The notes: generated by a model from the letters alone, not told the origin. A stretch of DNA of 64,000 nt from Albitalea sp966211955 (GCA_966211955.1 CBIHOF010000028.1:3931-67930), one strand, 5' to 3'; positions 33,790 through 44,780 are shown, numbered from the stretch's first letter. Made by a program: numbers and translations.

Positions 33790-34230
33790 ATGAAGACCAC
33801 CGCACTCATCGCCTCCATCACCCTCGTGCTGGGCGTGGCCGCCTGCGACAAGAGCAACGATGGACGCACCGTGGGCCAGAAGGTCGGCGAGACGGTGGAC
33901 CAGGCCGTCGCATCGGCCGACAAGGCCACGAAGGACGTGCGCGACTCCGCGAAGAAGAGCGTGGACGAAGCCGCCGAGAAGACCAAGGAGAAGACTGCCG
34001 AAGTGTCCAAGACGGTGGACGACATGGCCATCACAGCCGGCATCAAGGCGGGTCTCGCCAAGGACAAGGAGCTGAGCGCGCTGCGGGTGAACGTGGACAC
34101 CAAGCAGGGCCGCGTGTCGCTGTATGGCTCCGCGCCCAACGAGGCGGCGCGTGAACGGGCCACGCAGATCGCATCGGCCGAGAAGGGCGTGACGGGCGTG
34201 GACAACAAGCTTGCGATCGAGAACCACTGA
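33790..34230 (+). CDS. BON-domain lipoprotein
   Basis: Lipoprotein of 146 residues. The signal MKTTALIASITLVLGVAAC ends in the lipobox VAAC. Residues 30-75 form a Lys/Ala/Glu-rich helix (GQKVGETVDQAVASADKATK) and residues 80-146 a single BON domain (VDTKQGRVSLYGSAPNEAAR). BON proteins (OsmY, DolP types) bind phospholipid membranes and help survive osmotic or envelope stress. Together with the lipocalin gene it forms a probable envelope-maintenance pair. Confidence 0.9.
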   Translation: MKTTALIASITLVLGVAACDKSNDGRTVGQKVGETVDQAVASADKATKDVRDSAKKSVDEAAEKTKEKTAEVSKTVDDMAITAGIKAGLAKDKELSALRVNVDTKQGRVSLYGSAPNEAARERATQIASAEKGVTGVDNKLAIENH

Positions 34231-34286
34231 GCCAGACACTGGACGCTGACATCACCCGGGCGCCGGCGCCACGCAAGGCGCAGGCG

Positions 34287-34318
34287 AAAAAAAACCGCGG
34301 CATGCCGCGGTTTTCTTG
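34287..34318. terminator. Bidirectional intrinsic terminator
   Basis: AAAACCGCGG CATG CCGCGGTTTT (arms 34291-34300 and 34305-34314), with an A-run on the left and TTTTCTT on the right. It lies between the convergent BON lipoprotein and cold-shock genes and can serve both strands. Confidence 0.9.
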
Positions 34319-34334
34319 CTTTGAACCTCGCGCT

Positions 34335-34544
34335 TTACAGCGGGCGGATGTTCGCGGCTTGCAGGCCCTTCTGGCCCTGCTTGACTTCAAATTCGACGCG
34401 CTGGTTTTCAGTCAGCGTCTTGAAGCCATTGCCCTGGATGTCACGGAAGTGGGCGAACAGGTCAGCGCCGCCCGCGTCTTGAGCGATGAAGCCGTAGCCC
34501 TTCGCTTCGTTGAACCACTTCACGGTACCGGTTTGAGTCGTCAT
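34335..34544 (-). CDS. Cold-shock protein, CspA family
   Basis: Nucleic-acid-binding protein of 69 residues, a single OB-fold cold-shock domain. RNP1 is KGYGFI and RNP2 is DLFAHF (usually VFVHF, so the first and third positions differ). TGTVKWFNEAKGYGFIAQD is the hallmark N-terminus. It binds single-stranded RNA and acts as an RNA chaperone. The upstream gene-free 210 bases leave room for a long 5' leader as in csp mRNAs. The shared terminator at 34287-34318 ends its transcript. Confidence 0.95.
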   Translation of the reverse strand: MTTQTGTVKWFNEAKGYGFIAQDAGGADLFAHFRDIQGNGFKTLTENQRVEFEVKQGQKGLQAANIRPL

Positions 34545-34755
34545 GGACGATTCCTATCTTTCAAACAAAGTAATGCAGAGCACATGCTCCGCATGCAGAG
34601 ACACTCAGGACGTTATTCGGGGATTTCTAACAGAACCGTTCTGGAACCAGACCGGTGAAGCAAAAGATCTCTCACACACTGTCTTGCGTATACCTGTGCG
34701 GCTAATGTACCTCATCGGCCTGCGGGCTCTTGAAACCAAGGGTTAAGCATCCTCG
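34545..34755. other. Gene-free region with csp leader
   Basis: About 210 bases, less GC-rich than the surroundings. It must contain the cold-shock gene promoter and leader on the minus strand, and the promoter of the LLM gene on the plus strand. No hairpin or consensus promoter could be assigned with confidence. Confidence 0.4.
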
Positions 34756-35757
34756 ATGAACGCACACAATGACGCGATGAAACTGTCCGTCCTCGATCAA
34801 TCGGTGTCCATTTCGGGCCGCGGCGAGGACGCCGCGATTCGCGACACGCTCGACCTGGCTCAGCACTGCGAGAGGCTCGGCTACCAGCGCTTCTGGCTGA
34901 GCGAACACCATGGCCTGCCCACCATCGTCGGCAGCGCACCCGAGATCCTCATGGCCGCCATCGCGGCGCGCACCGAGCGCATCCGCATCGGCAGCGCCGG
35001 CGTGATGCTGCCGCACTACTCGGCGCTCAAGGTGGCCGAGCAGTTCCGGGTGCTGGAGGCGCTCGCACCCGGCCGCATTGACCTCGGGGTGGGCCGCGCG
35101 CCCGGCGGCGACATGCGAACGGCGATGGCGCTGAACCCGAACGCGCATGCAGCGGCCGAAGCCTTCCCGCAGCAGGTGCGCGACCTGCAGGCCTGGACAT
35201 CGCTGCCCAGGCACCGCGGCATCACCGCGCATCCGCTCGGGCCCCATGCGCCGGAGATCTGGATCCTTGGCAGCTCCGACTACGGCGCACAGCTGGCAGC
35301 GCACTTCGGGCTGCCCTATGCCTTCGCCTACTTCTTCACGGACGGCCAGGGCGCGGAGCAGGCGATGTCGGTGTACCGCGCGGGCTACCAGCCGAGCGAG
35401 CGACATCCGAAGCCGCAAGCGACGCTGTGCGTCTGGGCGCTCGCGGCCGATACCGAGAAAGAGGCGCTGCACCATGCCGTGAGCCGCGAACGCTGGCGCG
35501 TGGACCGCGAGCGCGGCATGTTCGGCCCGCTGCAGTCGCCTGAGGCGATCCTTGCGCGCGGCTTCACCGATGCCGAATGGCCGACGGTGGAGCGCATGCG
35601 CGCGAAGGCCTTCGTCGGCAGCGCCGCGCAGGTGGCCGACAAGCTGCGCGCGCTCGCGGCCGAATTCGAGCTCGACGAGATCGTCATCAATACCTGGACG
35701 CACGACCCCGCGGTGCGGCGACACTCCTACGCCTTGATCGCTCGCGAATTCTCCTGA
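34756..35757 (+). CDS. LLM-class flavin-dependent oxidoreductase
   Basis: Luciferase-like TIM-barrel enzyme of up to 333 residues. Family features are LSVLDQSVSI at the N-terminus, WLSEHHGLP, RIRIGSAGVMLPHYSALKVA and GRIDLGVGRAPG. It is close to the YhbW group, FMN-dependent monooxygenases with unknown physiological substrates. Two starts are possible: ATG 34756 and ATG 34777 (MKLSVLDQS), and the second gives the more usual N-terminus; neither has a strong ribosome-binding site. The S4-domain gene starts 1 nt after its stop (TGACATG). Confidence 0.9.
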   Translation: MNAHNDAMKLSVLDQSVSISGRGEDAAIRDTLDLAQHCERLGYQRFWLSEHHGLPTIVGSAPEILMAAIAARTERIRIGSAGVMLPHYSALKVAEQFRVLEALAPGRIDLGVGRAPGGDMRTAMALNPNAHAAAEAFPQQVRDLQAWTSLPRHRGITAHPLGPHAPEIWILGSSDYGAQLAAHFGLPYAFAYFFTDGQGAEQAMSVYRAGYQPSERHPKPQATLCVWALAADTEKEALHHAVSRERWRVDRERGMFGPLQSPEAILARGFTDAEWPTVERMRAKAFVGSAAQVADKLRALAAEFELDEIVINTWTHDPAVRRHSYALIAREFS

Positions 35758-35758
35758 C

Positions 35759-35995
35759 ATGCAACTCATCGACTTCGAACTGCGGGGCGACTTCGTCACG
35801 CTGGACAACCTGCTCAAGGCCACGGGGCTGGCCATCACGGGCGGTGCGGCCAAGGCCATGGTGGCCGATGGCCTCGTGCAGGTGGATGGCCGTGACGAAT
35901 TGCGAAAGACGGCGAAGATCCGCGCCGGACAGGTGGTGAGCGTGCATGGCACTCGGGTGAAGGTGCTGCCGGCACCGGCTGCGACGCAGGATTGA
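35759..35995 (+). CDS. S4-domain RNA-binding protein, YbcJ-like
   Basis: Protein of 78 residues consisting of one S4 RNA-binding domain: FVTLDNLLKATGLAITGGAA followed by VADGLVQVDGRDELRKTAKI and GQVVSV. The pattern matches the YbcJ/RqcP-like stand-alone S4 family, thought to bind ribosomal or tRNA-like structures. It is translationally linked to the LLM gene and lies 27 nt upstream of the SDR gene. Confidence 0.9.
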   Translation: MQLIDFELRGDFVTLDNLLKATGLAITGGAAKAMVADGLVQVDGRDELRKTAKIRAGQVVSVHGTRVKVLPAPAATQD

Positions 35996-36022
35996 TTTCA
36001 CACAAACACGCGGGAGACATCG

Positions 36023-36841
36023 ATGGCGAAGGAAAAGAAGGCTCAACCGGTGCAGCCCCAGACCGCGCTCGTGACGGGTGCGTCGTCGGGCATCGGTGAA
36101 TCGCTTGCGCGCTGCTTCGCCGCCGATGGGCACCGGCTGGTGCTCGTGGCGCGCAGCGTGGACAAGCTGGAGGCACTCGCCAAGTCGCTCGAAGCCGCGC
36201 ATGGCAACAAGGTCACGGTGATCCCAGCCGACCTGTCACAGCCCGATGCCGCGCACCGCGTCGCCGCGTCACTCAAGCGGCGCCGCATCGACATCGACAT
36301 CCTCGTCAACAACGCCGGCGTGCTGGACCACGGCGCCTTCGTCGACATCGGGGCCGACAGGCACCAGGCGCTGATCGACCTGAACATCTCCGGTCTCACG
36401 GCCATGATTTCGCATTTCGTGCCGGGCATGGTGCAACGCGGGCGAGGGCGGGTGCTCAACGTCGCCTCCATCGCGGCCTTCCAGCCGGTGCCGTCGCTCG
36501 CGACCTACGCGGCGAGCAAGGCCTTCGTGCTGTCGCTCACCGAATCGCTCGCGGAGGAACTCAAGGGCACGGGCGTGACGATCACCGCGCTGTGCCCGGG
36601 CATCACCGCCACCGGCATGCTCAAGGGGGCGGCCCAGGCCAATCCCAAGCTGTCGAAATTGCCCAGCTTCGTCGTGGGCGATGTGGATGAAGTGGCCGCC
36701 GAAGGCTACGAAGCCTGCATGAACGGCGACGTCATCAAGGTGCCGGGCGCGCTGAACCTCGCCGCCACCGTGTCGGGACGCGCGACGCCGAAGTGGCTGA
36801 TGCGGCGCATCACCGGCACGCTGTTCCGCAAGGCCTTGTGA
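36023..36841 (+). CDS. Short-chain dehydrogenase/reductase (SDR)
   Basis: Enzyme of 272 residues. The cofactor motif is TGASSGIGESLARCF (TGxxxGIG), structural NNAG is present (ILVNNAGVLDHG), and the catalytic centre is NVASIAAFQPVPSLATYAASK (S...Y-x3-K). It resembles the YqjQ/DltE-like group of classical SDRs acting on hydrophobic substrates. No signal or membrane segment. It is the third gene of a likely unit with the LLM and S4 genes. A long hairpin follows its stop. Confidence 0.9.
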   Translation: MAKEKKAQPVQPQTALVTGASSGIGESLARCFAADGHRLVLVARSVDKLEALAKSLEAAHGNKVTVIPADLSQPDAAHRVAASLKRRRIDIDILVNNAGVLDHGAFVDIGADRHQALIDLNISGLTAMISHFVPGMVQRGRGRVLNVASIAAFQPVPSLATYAASKAFVLSLTESLAEELKGTGVTITALCPGITATGMLKGAAQANPKLSKLPSFVVGDVDEVAAEGYEACMNGDVIKVPGALNLAATVSGRATPKWLMRRITGTLFRKAL

Positions 36842-36843
36842 AG

Positions 36844-36881
36844 GCCGCGGGGCGGACAGCCGACGCCGTCCGCCCCGCGGC
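36844..36881. terminator. Long GC-rich hairpin between convergent genes
   Basis: GCCGCGGGGCGGAC (36844-36857) pairs perfectly with GTCCGCCCCGCGGC (36868-36881) around a 10-nt loop. It lies between the SDR stop and the convergent beta-barrel gene. There is no T-tract, so it may be an atypical terminator or an mRNA 3'-end stabiliser. Confidence 0.6.
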
Positions 36882-36898
36882 GGTCACCTCGCGTGCGA

Positions 36899-37420
36899 TC
36901 AGAACTTGTGGTTCACGCCGATCGTGTACAGGTTGCTGTTCGCGGTTTCGCCGAACGCCTTGAACTTGTAGCGTTCCCATTCACCACGCAGCGCGGTCTG
37001 CTTGTTCAGGTCGTACTGCAGGCCCAGGCCGTACTTCGGGTTGGTGCTGGATTCGCTCGACCCGCCGCTCACGCTCGTGCGTCCATTGAACGCGCCGATG
37101 CGGCCGAGCGCAGAGAAGCTGTCGGAGATGGGCACCGTGCCCACCAGGTCCACGAACAGGCCGTGTCCGCGCACGCTGCCCGCGGCGCTCTCGGCCTTGC
37201 CGAGGTCTGCGTAGCCCGCTTCGACCGCGAAGTTGGGTGTGATTCCATAGCCGCCATACAGCTTGCCGCCGGTGGCGGAGCGGTCGGTGGACATGCCACC
37301 CACGTCCGGTCCCTTGTAGCGGGAGCTGCCGATCGAGCCGCCGACGTACGGCCCTTCTGCGTGCGCTGCGAACGCGGCGAGAGCGGCCGCGGAAACGAGT
37401 GCCTTGGCGATGAACTTCAT
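36899..37420 (-). CDS. Outer-membrane beta-barrel protein (OmpA/OmpW-like small porin fold)
   Basis: Protein of 173 residues. Signal peptide MKFIAKALVSAAALAAFAAHA with cleavage after AHA. The mature part alternates hydrophobic strands of a small 8-strand barrel (GPYVGGSIGSSRYKG, LYGGYGITPNFAVEAGYADL, TALRGEWERYKF) and ends in aromatic F (IGVNHKF), the signature recognised by the Bam complex. It probably is a structural outer-membrane protein of the OMP_b-brl family. Confidence 0.88.
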   Translation of the reverse strand: MKFIAKALVSAAALAAFAAHAEGPYVGGSIGSSRYKGPDVGGMSTDRSATGGKLYGGYGITPNFAVEAGYADLGKAESAAGSVRGHGLFVDLVGTVPISDSFSALGRIGAFNGRTSVSGGSSESSTNPKYGLGLQYDLNKQTALRGEWERYKFKAFGETANSNLYTIGVNHKF

Positions 37421-37742
37421 GTGTGACTCCTTTTTCTGAGGGATGTCTCAGGTGTTGTCGCGCAGCAAGTTCATGCCTCGCGTCAACACCTTCGACACCT
37501 CTACCTTGCCGGGAGTCGGTGAAGCGCAGGTGGCTTGTTCGTATCTCGATGTCCGCGACCGTAAAGGTGAGTCAAAGCCTGTAGGACATCCGGAAAGCCA
37601 CGGAACCCTGCGCGAACCGGGTCTTCCAAGGCAAGCGCCGTCACCGCGGGCACCAAGTGATGCGCACGCACCACAAACCCTGTTGGCGGCCGGGTTGGCC
37701 TGAGCTCTTCGATGGGTACCGCGCCGCGGGTCGCAGGTCGCA
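37421..37742. other. Gene-free stretch (322 bases)
   Basis: No reading frame with a credible start, coding bias or known motif was found. The right-hand part borders the acyltransferase 3' end and the left-hand part must hold the promoter of the beta-barrel gene. Lower GC than the neighbours near 37430-37500. Nothing else is seen. Confidence 0.5.
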
Positions 37743-39053
37743 TCATCCTTGCGTGGCCTTCTTGAACGGGCTGCGTTCCGGCGGCTCGTCGTGGCTGGCG
37801 GTGCGGGTGAGGGCGCTCACGAGGAGATTCAACGCCGACACGCGATGCCGCACCGCGCAGGCCAGCGGCTCCGGCTTGCAGCCCATCTTGGCCTTGGGCT
37901 CGAGCGCCGTGCGGCCGAGCGAGAGCCGCTTTGCGCCCAAGGTGATCGCATCCTCCACCGTCGACTGCAGCAGCGTGAGGTAGATCGGCGCCTCGGCATT
38001 GGCCGCGCGGTCGTACCCGATGTAGTAGCCGATCGCCGTGTCGCCATCGCCCACGCTCGTGACGAAGCCGACCATGCGGCCGTCACGTTCGGCAATGCGG
38101 CAGATGAAGCGGCCCGGCAGCGCCTGCGCGAGTGCGGGCAGGTAGCTCGCGGACAGCGTCGCCAGGCGCAAGCCCTGCCCGTGGTGCACCTGTTCGTACA
38201 GGCCATGGATCTCGTCCTGCCGCGCGGCCATCTCGCCCGCATCGATCACGCGCAGCGTGACGCCGGCCGAGGTGCAGTCCTTGAAGAGCTTCTTTGCACC
38301 GCTGCGGTAGCCGGAGGTGAGGCTCGCCAGATAGTCGTCGTAGCGCAGCCATCCCGGCTGAAGCGTGAGCACCATGTCGGGCTCGGTGTCCAAGCTGCGG
38401 TAGCCGAGCAGCCGCAGCGAATCGCGCGTCACGTCCTGTGAGGCGGCGAAGTCCTTGATCATCGCGACGTCGGATTCGCCAAGAAGCTTGTCGGCGCGGC
38501 GCAGGCGGTACGTTGCCTCGCCCACGCCCTGCCACAGCAGGGCAGGGTCCACGTCAGGTGCGAAGGCCACCGAGCGTGCGCCCCAAACGAGCAGGTTGCC
38601 GCAGACCAGCAGGTGCTCCTGCAGGCCGGCCATGGGCTTGTCCAGCAGGCGGCGCGAGCCCGGCTTGCGCAGGCGGTCGCCGGTGACGGCCACGCGCTGG
38701 AACAGCATGATGGCCACCGGCCGTTCGTCGGCATACGCCATGGCGTAGCGCGGCTCGATGTTGCCCGGCGCGTGCTGCTCCAGCACACGCAGGTAGTCGC
38801 GCGACAGGAACACCGTCTGCGCGGCGAGTGAATCCCAATGCGTGGGGTTGAGGAAATCGATGCGGTCCGCGAGCGCGAATTGCAGTCCGCTTGCGGTGCG
38901 GCGCGCCTTGTGGCGCTGCCTGAGCGTGGCGACGGCCTTCACCGGGTCGGGCTTGGGTGGCTTGAGCTTCTTCAAGGCCGCGCCGGTGCGCCTGAGTTGC
39001 GTGATGGCGCCGCGAAGGCGCTGCCGTGGCTTGGAGTCGGTGGTGCTGGACAT
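37743..39053 (-). CDS. FemAB-like/BioF2 GNAT-family acyltransferase
   Basis: Cytosolic protein of 436 residues. The C-terminal half has the acyl-CoA N-acyltransferase fold (FICRIAERDGRMVGFVTSVG, GYYIGYDRAANAEAPIYLTL, GAKRLSLGRTALEPKAKMG). The latter segment is typical of the peptidoglycan-bridge/BioF2-like and FemAB-related families. The N-terminal half has LQFALADRIDFLNPTHWDSL. The substrate is unknown. ATG at 39053 is selected because the longer frame lacks coding character. Confidence 0.8.
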   Translation of the reverse strand: MSSTTDSKPRQRLRGAITQLRRTGAALKKLKPPKPDPVKAVATLRQRHKARRTASGLQFALADRIDFLNPTHWDSLAAQTVFLSRDYLRVLEQHAPGNIEPRYAMAYADERPVAIMLFQRVAVTGDRLRKPGSRRLLDKPMAGLQEHLLVCGNLLVWGARSVAFAPDVDPALLWQGVGEATYRLRRADKLLGESDVAMIKDFAASQDVTRDSLRLLGYRSLDTEPDMVLTLQPGWLRYDDYLASLTSGYRSGAKKLFKDCTSAGVTLRVIDAGEMAARQDEIHGLYEQVHHGQGLRLATLSASYLPALAQALPGRFICRIAERDGRMVGFVTSVGDGDTAIGYYIGYDRAANAEAPIYLTLLQSTVEDAITLGAKRLSLGRTALEPKAKMGCKPEPLACAVRHRVSALNLLVSALTRTASHDEPPERSPFKKATQG

Positions 39054-39152
39054 GGCGGGCAATCTAGCGCATGACAGCCCGCATGCGCACCCTCCGTTGG
39101 GGGATGGTGCGCCGAGTGAATGAACCACCCGGCGCGCTGGCATCATCGCGGC

Positions 39153-39902
39153 ATGACCAAGCCACTCGCCCCCTTGTTCATCGAGCCCGCGCGGCTCGAA
39201 GACACCTTGCAATCGTCAGGCCAGGCAGCACTGAGCCCCCTTGGCCTCAACAGCCTCCTGCATGCGGACGCGTCGCAGCTGATGGCGCTTCGGCCGAGCT
39301 GGAACGACCTGCCGCCCGATGCCTACCTGCGCGACGGCGGCCGCTACCGCAAGCGCCGCCATTCGTGCTTTGTCGTGACGGGGGACGTGGTCGAACAGGT
39401 GCCGCACCGTGCGCACTGGCAGCCGGTCGAATACAACGCCTTGCACGGCGGCCTGGAGCGCTGGTTCGAGCCGATGGATGCCGCCGTCGTGGCGCAGCCG
39501 GTGTGGGCGCAACTGCTGCGGCGCCTGGCCGCCACCTGCTCGACGATCAAGGGCGCGCAGCCCTGGTACGTCGAGGCGCATCAGTTCCGCATCGACACGA
39601 CCGATGGCATCGGCCGGCCCACGCCTGAGGGCGCGCACCGCGACGGCGTGGATTTCGTGGTCGTGACGCTCGTGGACCGCTCGGGCGTGAAGGGCGGCGA
39701 GACACGCGTCTTCGACGCGACCGGTCCGTCAGGCGTGCGCTTCACCATGACCGAACCATGGACCACGCTGATGCTCGACGACGAGCGCGTCATCCACGAG
39801 ACCACGCCGATCCAGCCGGTGGACGCGTCACAGCCGGGTGGTCACCGTGACACGCTGGTGCTGACCTTTCGGGCCGGGTCGTTCCAGGGCCCGATGGCCT
39901 GA
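39153..39902 (+). CDS. 2OG-Fe(II) dioxygenase family protein (PF10014 type)
   Basis: Protein of 249 residues. Iron ligands are seen as HRDGVDFVVVTLVDR (HxD), with the distal His likely in DDERVIHETTPIQP. The 2-oxoglutarate-binding Arg is in HRDTLVLTFRAG near the C-terminus. The phrase RYRKRRHSCFVVTGD matches the 2OG-Fe_Oxy_2 family that includes L-isoleucine hydroxylase-type amino-acid dioxygenases. The gene is convergent with the S9 peptidase, 5 nt apart. Confidence 0.85.
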   Translation: MTKPLAPLFIEPARLEDTLQSSGQAALSPLGLNSLLHADASQLMALRPSWNDLPPDAYLRDGGRYRKRRHSCFVVTGDVVEQVPHRAHWQPVEYNALHGGLERWFEPMDAAVVAQPVWAQLLRRLAATCSTIKGAQPWYVEAHQFRIDTTDGIGRPTPEGAHRDGVDFVVVTLVDRSGVKGGETRVFDATGPSGVRFTMTEPWTTLMLDDERVIHETTPIQPVDASQPGGHRDTLVLTFRAGSFQGPMA

Positions 39903-39907
39903 ACCCA

Positions 39908-41962
<2,055 letters not shown>

Positions 41963-42160
41963 GGATGGAAACTCTTCCTATCGGTTGAAGCGGACGGCCA
42001 TTTTGCATGGGGGGCGGGCGCACGTCCGTCGGTGAAAGTCGCAGTTCGCGACATGCCGGCTGCAGTTCGTCGCAAGCGCCTTTCGGGCGGGGCAGTGGCT
42101 GCCGATACTGCATTCATCGACACAAGCAATGCACGTGTCAGCCACCTGAAGGAGCCCACC

Positions 42161-42451
42161 ATGAACACCACCGCCAACCGCCTGACCCACACCGTGATGA
42201 TCGCCGCCGCGCTGGCTGCCTGCTTCATGGTGCAACAAGCCCGCGCCGGGCAGGCCAGCCCCGCGGCTGCCGCGTCGGTGCAAGCCACGAAGGTGGTGGT
42301 GCTTGCGAAGGTGGTCGTCACCGGCCACCGCTTGCAGCCGATGCAGGTCGTGATGCTGCCGCGCGTCGAAGTGACCGGCAAGCACGTCGAGGCCAGCCAG
42401 ACCCGCCAGGCTCGCAGCGACAAGCCGGCCGTGCTGGTCGCGATGCGCTGA
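42161..42451 (+). CDS. Small secreted protein of unknown function
   Basis: Protein of 96 residues. The signal peptide (TVMIAAALAACFMVQQARAG) is followed by a basic, Val-rich region with two similar halves, KVVVLAKVVVTGHRLQPMQV and LPRVEVTGKHVEA. Such VVVTG/VEVTG repeats occur in small periplasmic proteins of Burkholderiales without assigned function. AAGGAG lies 6 nt before the ATG at 42161, which decides the start. Confidence 0.7.
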   Translation: MNTTANRLTHTVMIAAALAACFMVQQARAGQASPAAAASVQATKVVVLAKVVVTGHRLQPMQVVMLPRVEVTGKHVEASQTRQARSDKPAVLVAMR

Positions 42452-42474
42452 ATCCCACAGGTTCGCGGCCCGCA

Positions 42475-43260
42475 TCACGCCGGGTCGCGAACATCGGCCA
42501 CCGGGTTGCTGCCGAAATCCGGTCGTCGCAAGTAGCCGAGCACCCGGGCCGCCGCCTGCGCAGGCGATGTCAACTGTCCCGACTGGTGAAGGCCCACGAA
42601 ATTGCCCTTGTCAGGAAAGCCCGCCGGGTCCGAGCCTCGCAGCTGGGTTTGCATGTCGGTGTCGATGACGCCAGGTGCCAGCGAGACGATCTTCGCGCCG
42701 CCGCCGTGCGTCGATGCACGATGCGCTTCATCCAGCGCCGCGGCGCGCGAGAAGTGGTCCATGCCGGCCTTGGCCGCGCAGTAGGGCGCGCTGCCAGCCA
42801 TCGCGCGCCGACCCAGGCCCGACGAGATGTTGACCACCTTCACGCGGCCTGTGGTCATCGCCTTCCATGGCCGCGTGGCGCGAAGGAAGGATGCTGTGAG
42901 CAGCATCGCCGATTCGAGCCCCACGCGCAGTGCGGACGACAGCTCCGCGCTCGAGCATTCATCCATCGGCCCCACCCGCGTGATGACACCGGCGTTGTTG
43001 ATGAGCGCCGCATCGTCGAAGCGCTGCGCATCGAAGCTGCGTAGCCAGGCCTCGACCTCATCGGCCACGGTCGGCGCATCGGCCAGGTCGCGCGCCCATT
43101 GCTCCAGCGTGACATCGGCTTGCGCGGCTTTCGCGCGTTGCGTGTCGTTGGTGCCACGCGAGATGCACAGCAGCGTGTGGCCCGGCGCGATCAATTGCTC
43201 GACGATGGCCGCGCCCATGCCGCGCGATGCGCCAGTGACGATGTAGAGCGATTGCGCCAT
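42475..43260 (-). CDS. SDR-family oxidoreductase, sepiapterin/benzil reductase-like
   Basis: Enzyme of 261 residues. Cofactor motif TGASRGMGAAIVEQL, structural NNAG (ALINNAGVITRVG) and catalytic NISSGLGRRAMAGSAPYCAAK (S...Y-x3-K) are seen. The C-terminal region with PGVIDTDMQTQLR and FVGLHQSGQLTSPAQAAA resembles the sepiapterin-reductase/benzil reductase group, which reduces dicarbonyls with NADPH. Single gene; ATG 43260. Confidence 0.88.
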   Translation of the reverse strand: MAQSLYIVTGASRGMGAAIVEQLIAPGHTLLCISRGTNDTQRAKAAQADVTLEQWARDLADAPTVADEVEAWLRSFDAQRFDDAALINNAGVITRVGPMDECSSAELSSALRVGLESAMLLTASFLRATRPWKAMTTGRVKVVNISSGLGRRAMAGSAPYCAAKAGMDHFSRAAALDEAHRASTHGGGAKIVSLAPGVIDTDMQTQLRGSDPAGFPDKGNFVGLHQSGQLTSPAQAAARVLGYLRRPDFGSNPVADVRDPA

Positions 43261-43646
43261 GGGCGTCTCCTCAATGCAGTGGAGGGCGAGTATGGCGCGA
43301 GGGTTTTTGCATTGACGCCGTCGGGGCGATGCGGGCACACTGGCGCCTCTTCGCGCGGCACGCTCGTGCCGCCATCCCCGCAACCTTCATCGAGGAGACG
43401 TGTCATGTCCAAGCCAACCACTGCTCCCGTGTCGGCCGCCTGACGGCGAGGTTGCGCGCAATCACTGCTCGCTTGCGATGACGGTTCCGTCATCGATCTG
43501 CTGATCTTCCACGCTGTCGTCTTCGTGCCCGCCTGACGGGCGGTCCGACCTCATCCGACCTTTCGCTCCGCATGCCGCGCATGCGGTGTCGCGCCTTCTT
43601 GCGTCCATGCGACGCGATGGCGCCAAGACGAACACGACCTACAGCA
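43261..43646. other. Intergenic stretch (386 bases)
   Basis: No conventional gene is seen. A 12-codon open frame MSKPTTAPVSAA (43405-43443), preceded by GAGGAGACGTGTC, is the only item with a good ribosome-binding site. The rest presumably holds the rsgA promoter; no stem-loop with T-run was found. Confidence 0.5.
43405..43443 (+). other. Candidate micro-ORF (12 codons) with Shine-Dalgarno
   Basis: ATGTCCAAGCC start with GAGGAG centred 10 nt upstream; translation MSKPTTAPVSAA then TGA. It could be a leader peptide or a degraded gene; too short to judge by composition. Confidence 0.3.
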
Positions 43647-44741
43647 ATGATCGACTTCGATTTCGACTCGCTGCGCCGCATGGGCCTCACGCCCGCCATG
43701 GCGCAGCACCTGGCCCTTCAACCCCTGCCCGACGACGACGGGCCTTTCAAGCTCGTGCGGCTCGCCGAGGTACATCGAGAGACGGTGCGCGTGCATGACG
43801 GCATCACCGAGGCTTCGGCCCGCGTGCTGCCGCGCGTGGCGCGCGAACTGGACGGCGAGGACACCGCGCTCGCCGTCGGCGACTGGGTGCTCGTGCGCGC
43901 CGACAGCCACGGCGACATCTGGGTGCACGCACGCCTGCCGCCGCTCACCCACATCACGCGGCGCGATGCCGACGGCAGCCGGCATCCCGTCGTCAGCAAC
44001 GTGGACACCGCCCTCATCGTCATGGGCCTGGACGATGACTACAACCTGCGCAGGCTCGAGCGGTACCTCGCGCTGGTGCAGGGCAGCGGCGTGCAGCCGG
44101 TGGTGGTGCTGACCAAGGCCGACGTGGCGGCGCCCAGCGCCGAGTTGTTGGCGCCGCGCCTGCAAGAGTTGCGTGAGCGGCTGTCCGATTCGCTCGACGT
44201 GGTGGCCGTGAACGGCACGCATCCATCAGCCGCGCAGGCGCTCGCGCCTTGGCTCAACGCGGGTCAGACGGTGGTGTTCATGGGCTCGTCGGGCGCCGGC
44301 AAGAGCACGCTCACCAACACCTTGGCGGGCACCATGCTGCAAGACACCGGCGCAGTGCGCGAGCACGACAGCCGCGGCAAGCACACGACCACCTCACGCT
44401 CGCTGCACCCGCTGCCGGGCGGCGCCTGCGTGATCGACACGCCGGGCCTTCGCGCCCTGCGCCCGGACGTGGACGAGGCGACGCTCGTCTGGCTCTTCGA
44501 CGACATCGGTCGTCTCGCGCTGCATTGCCGATTCCGCGATTGCCGGCACCAGGACGAGCCCGGCTGCGCGGTGCGCGAAGGCATCGGTGGCGACCGCTTG
44601 CGCAATTACCACAAGCTCCTGCGCGAGGCGCGCCGCGACACGATGACGGTGCTCGAGCGTCAGCAGCAGGGCGCGGCGTGGCGCGCGCGCAGCAAGGCCA
44701 CGCGGGCGTGGATGAAGATCAAGCGGGGGGACGAGGGGTGA
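43647..44741 (+). CDS. rsgA: Ribosome small-subunit-dependent GTPase A (RsgA)
   Basis: Circularly permuted GTPase of 364 residues involved in late 30S subunit maturation. The N-terminal OB domain (about 50-120) is followed by the permuted G motifs: G4 VVVLTKADV, G1 MGSSGAGKSTLTNTL and G3 VIDTPGLRALRPD. The C-terminal zinc knuckle is HCRFRDCRHQDEPGC. ATG at 43647 (MIDFDFDSLRRMG) is chosen over the longer frame because that extension is not family-like. Confidence 0.94.
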   Translation: MIDFDFDSLRRMGLTPAMAQHLALQPLPDDDGPFKLVRLAEVHRETVRVHDGITEASARVLPRVARELDGEDTALAVGDWVLVRADSHGDIWVHARLPPLTHITRRDADGSRHPVVSNVDTALIVMGLDDDYNLRRLERYLALVQGSGVQPVVVLTKADVAAPSAELLAPRLQELRERLSDSLDVVAVNGTHPSAAQALAPWLNAGQTVVFMGSSGAGKSTLTNTLAGTMLQDTGAVREHDSRGKHTTTSRSLHPLPGGACVIDTPGLRALRPDVDEATLVWLFDDIGRLALHCRFRDCRHQDEPGCAVREGIGGDRLRNYHKLLREARRDTMTVLERQQQGAAWRARSKATRAWMKIKRGDEG

Positions 44742-44780
44742 GCACCGGGTGCGTCGCCGATGCGCCTCAAGCCGCGGCGC

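Noticed and set aside
34756..34776. Certain start of the LLM gene
   Set aside because: ATG 34756 and ATG 34777 cannot be distinguished; neither has a convincing ribosome-binding site.
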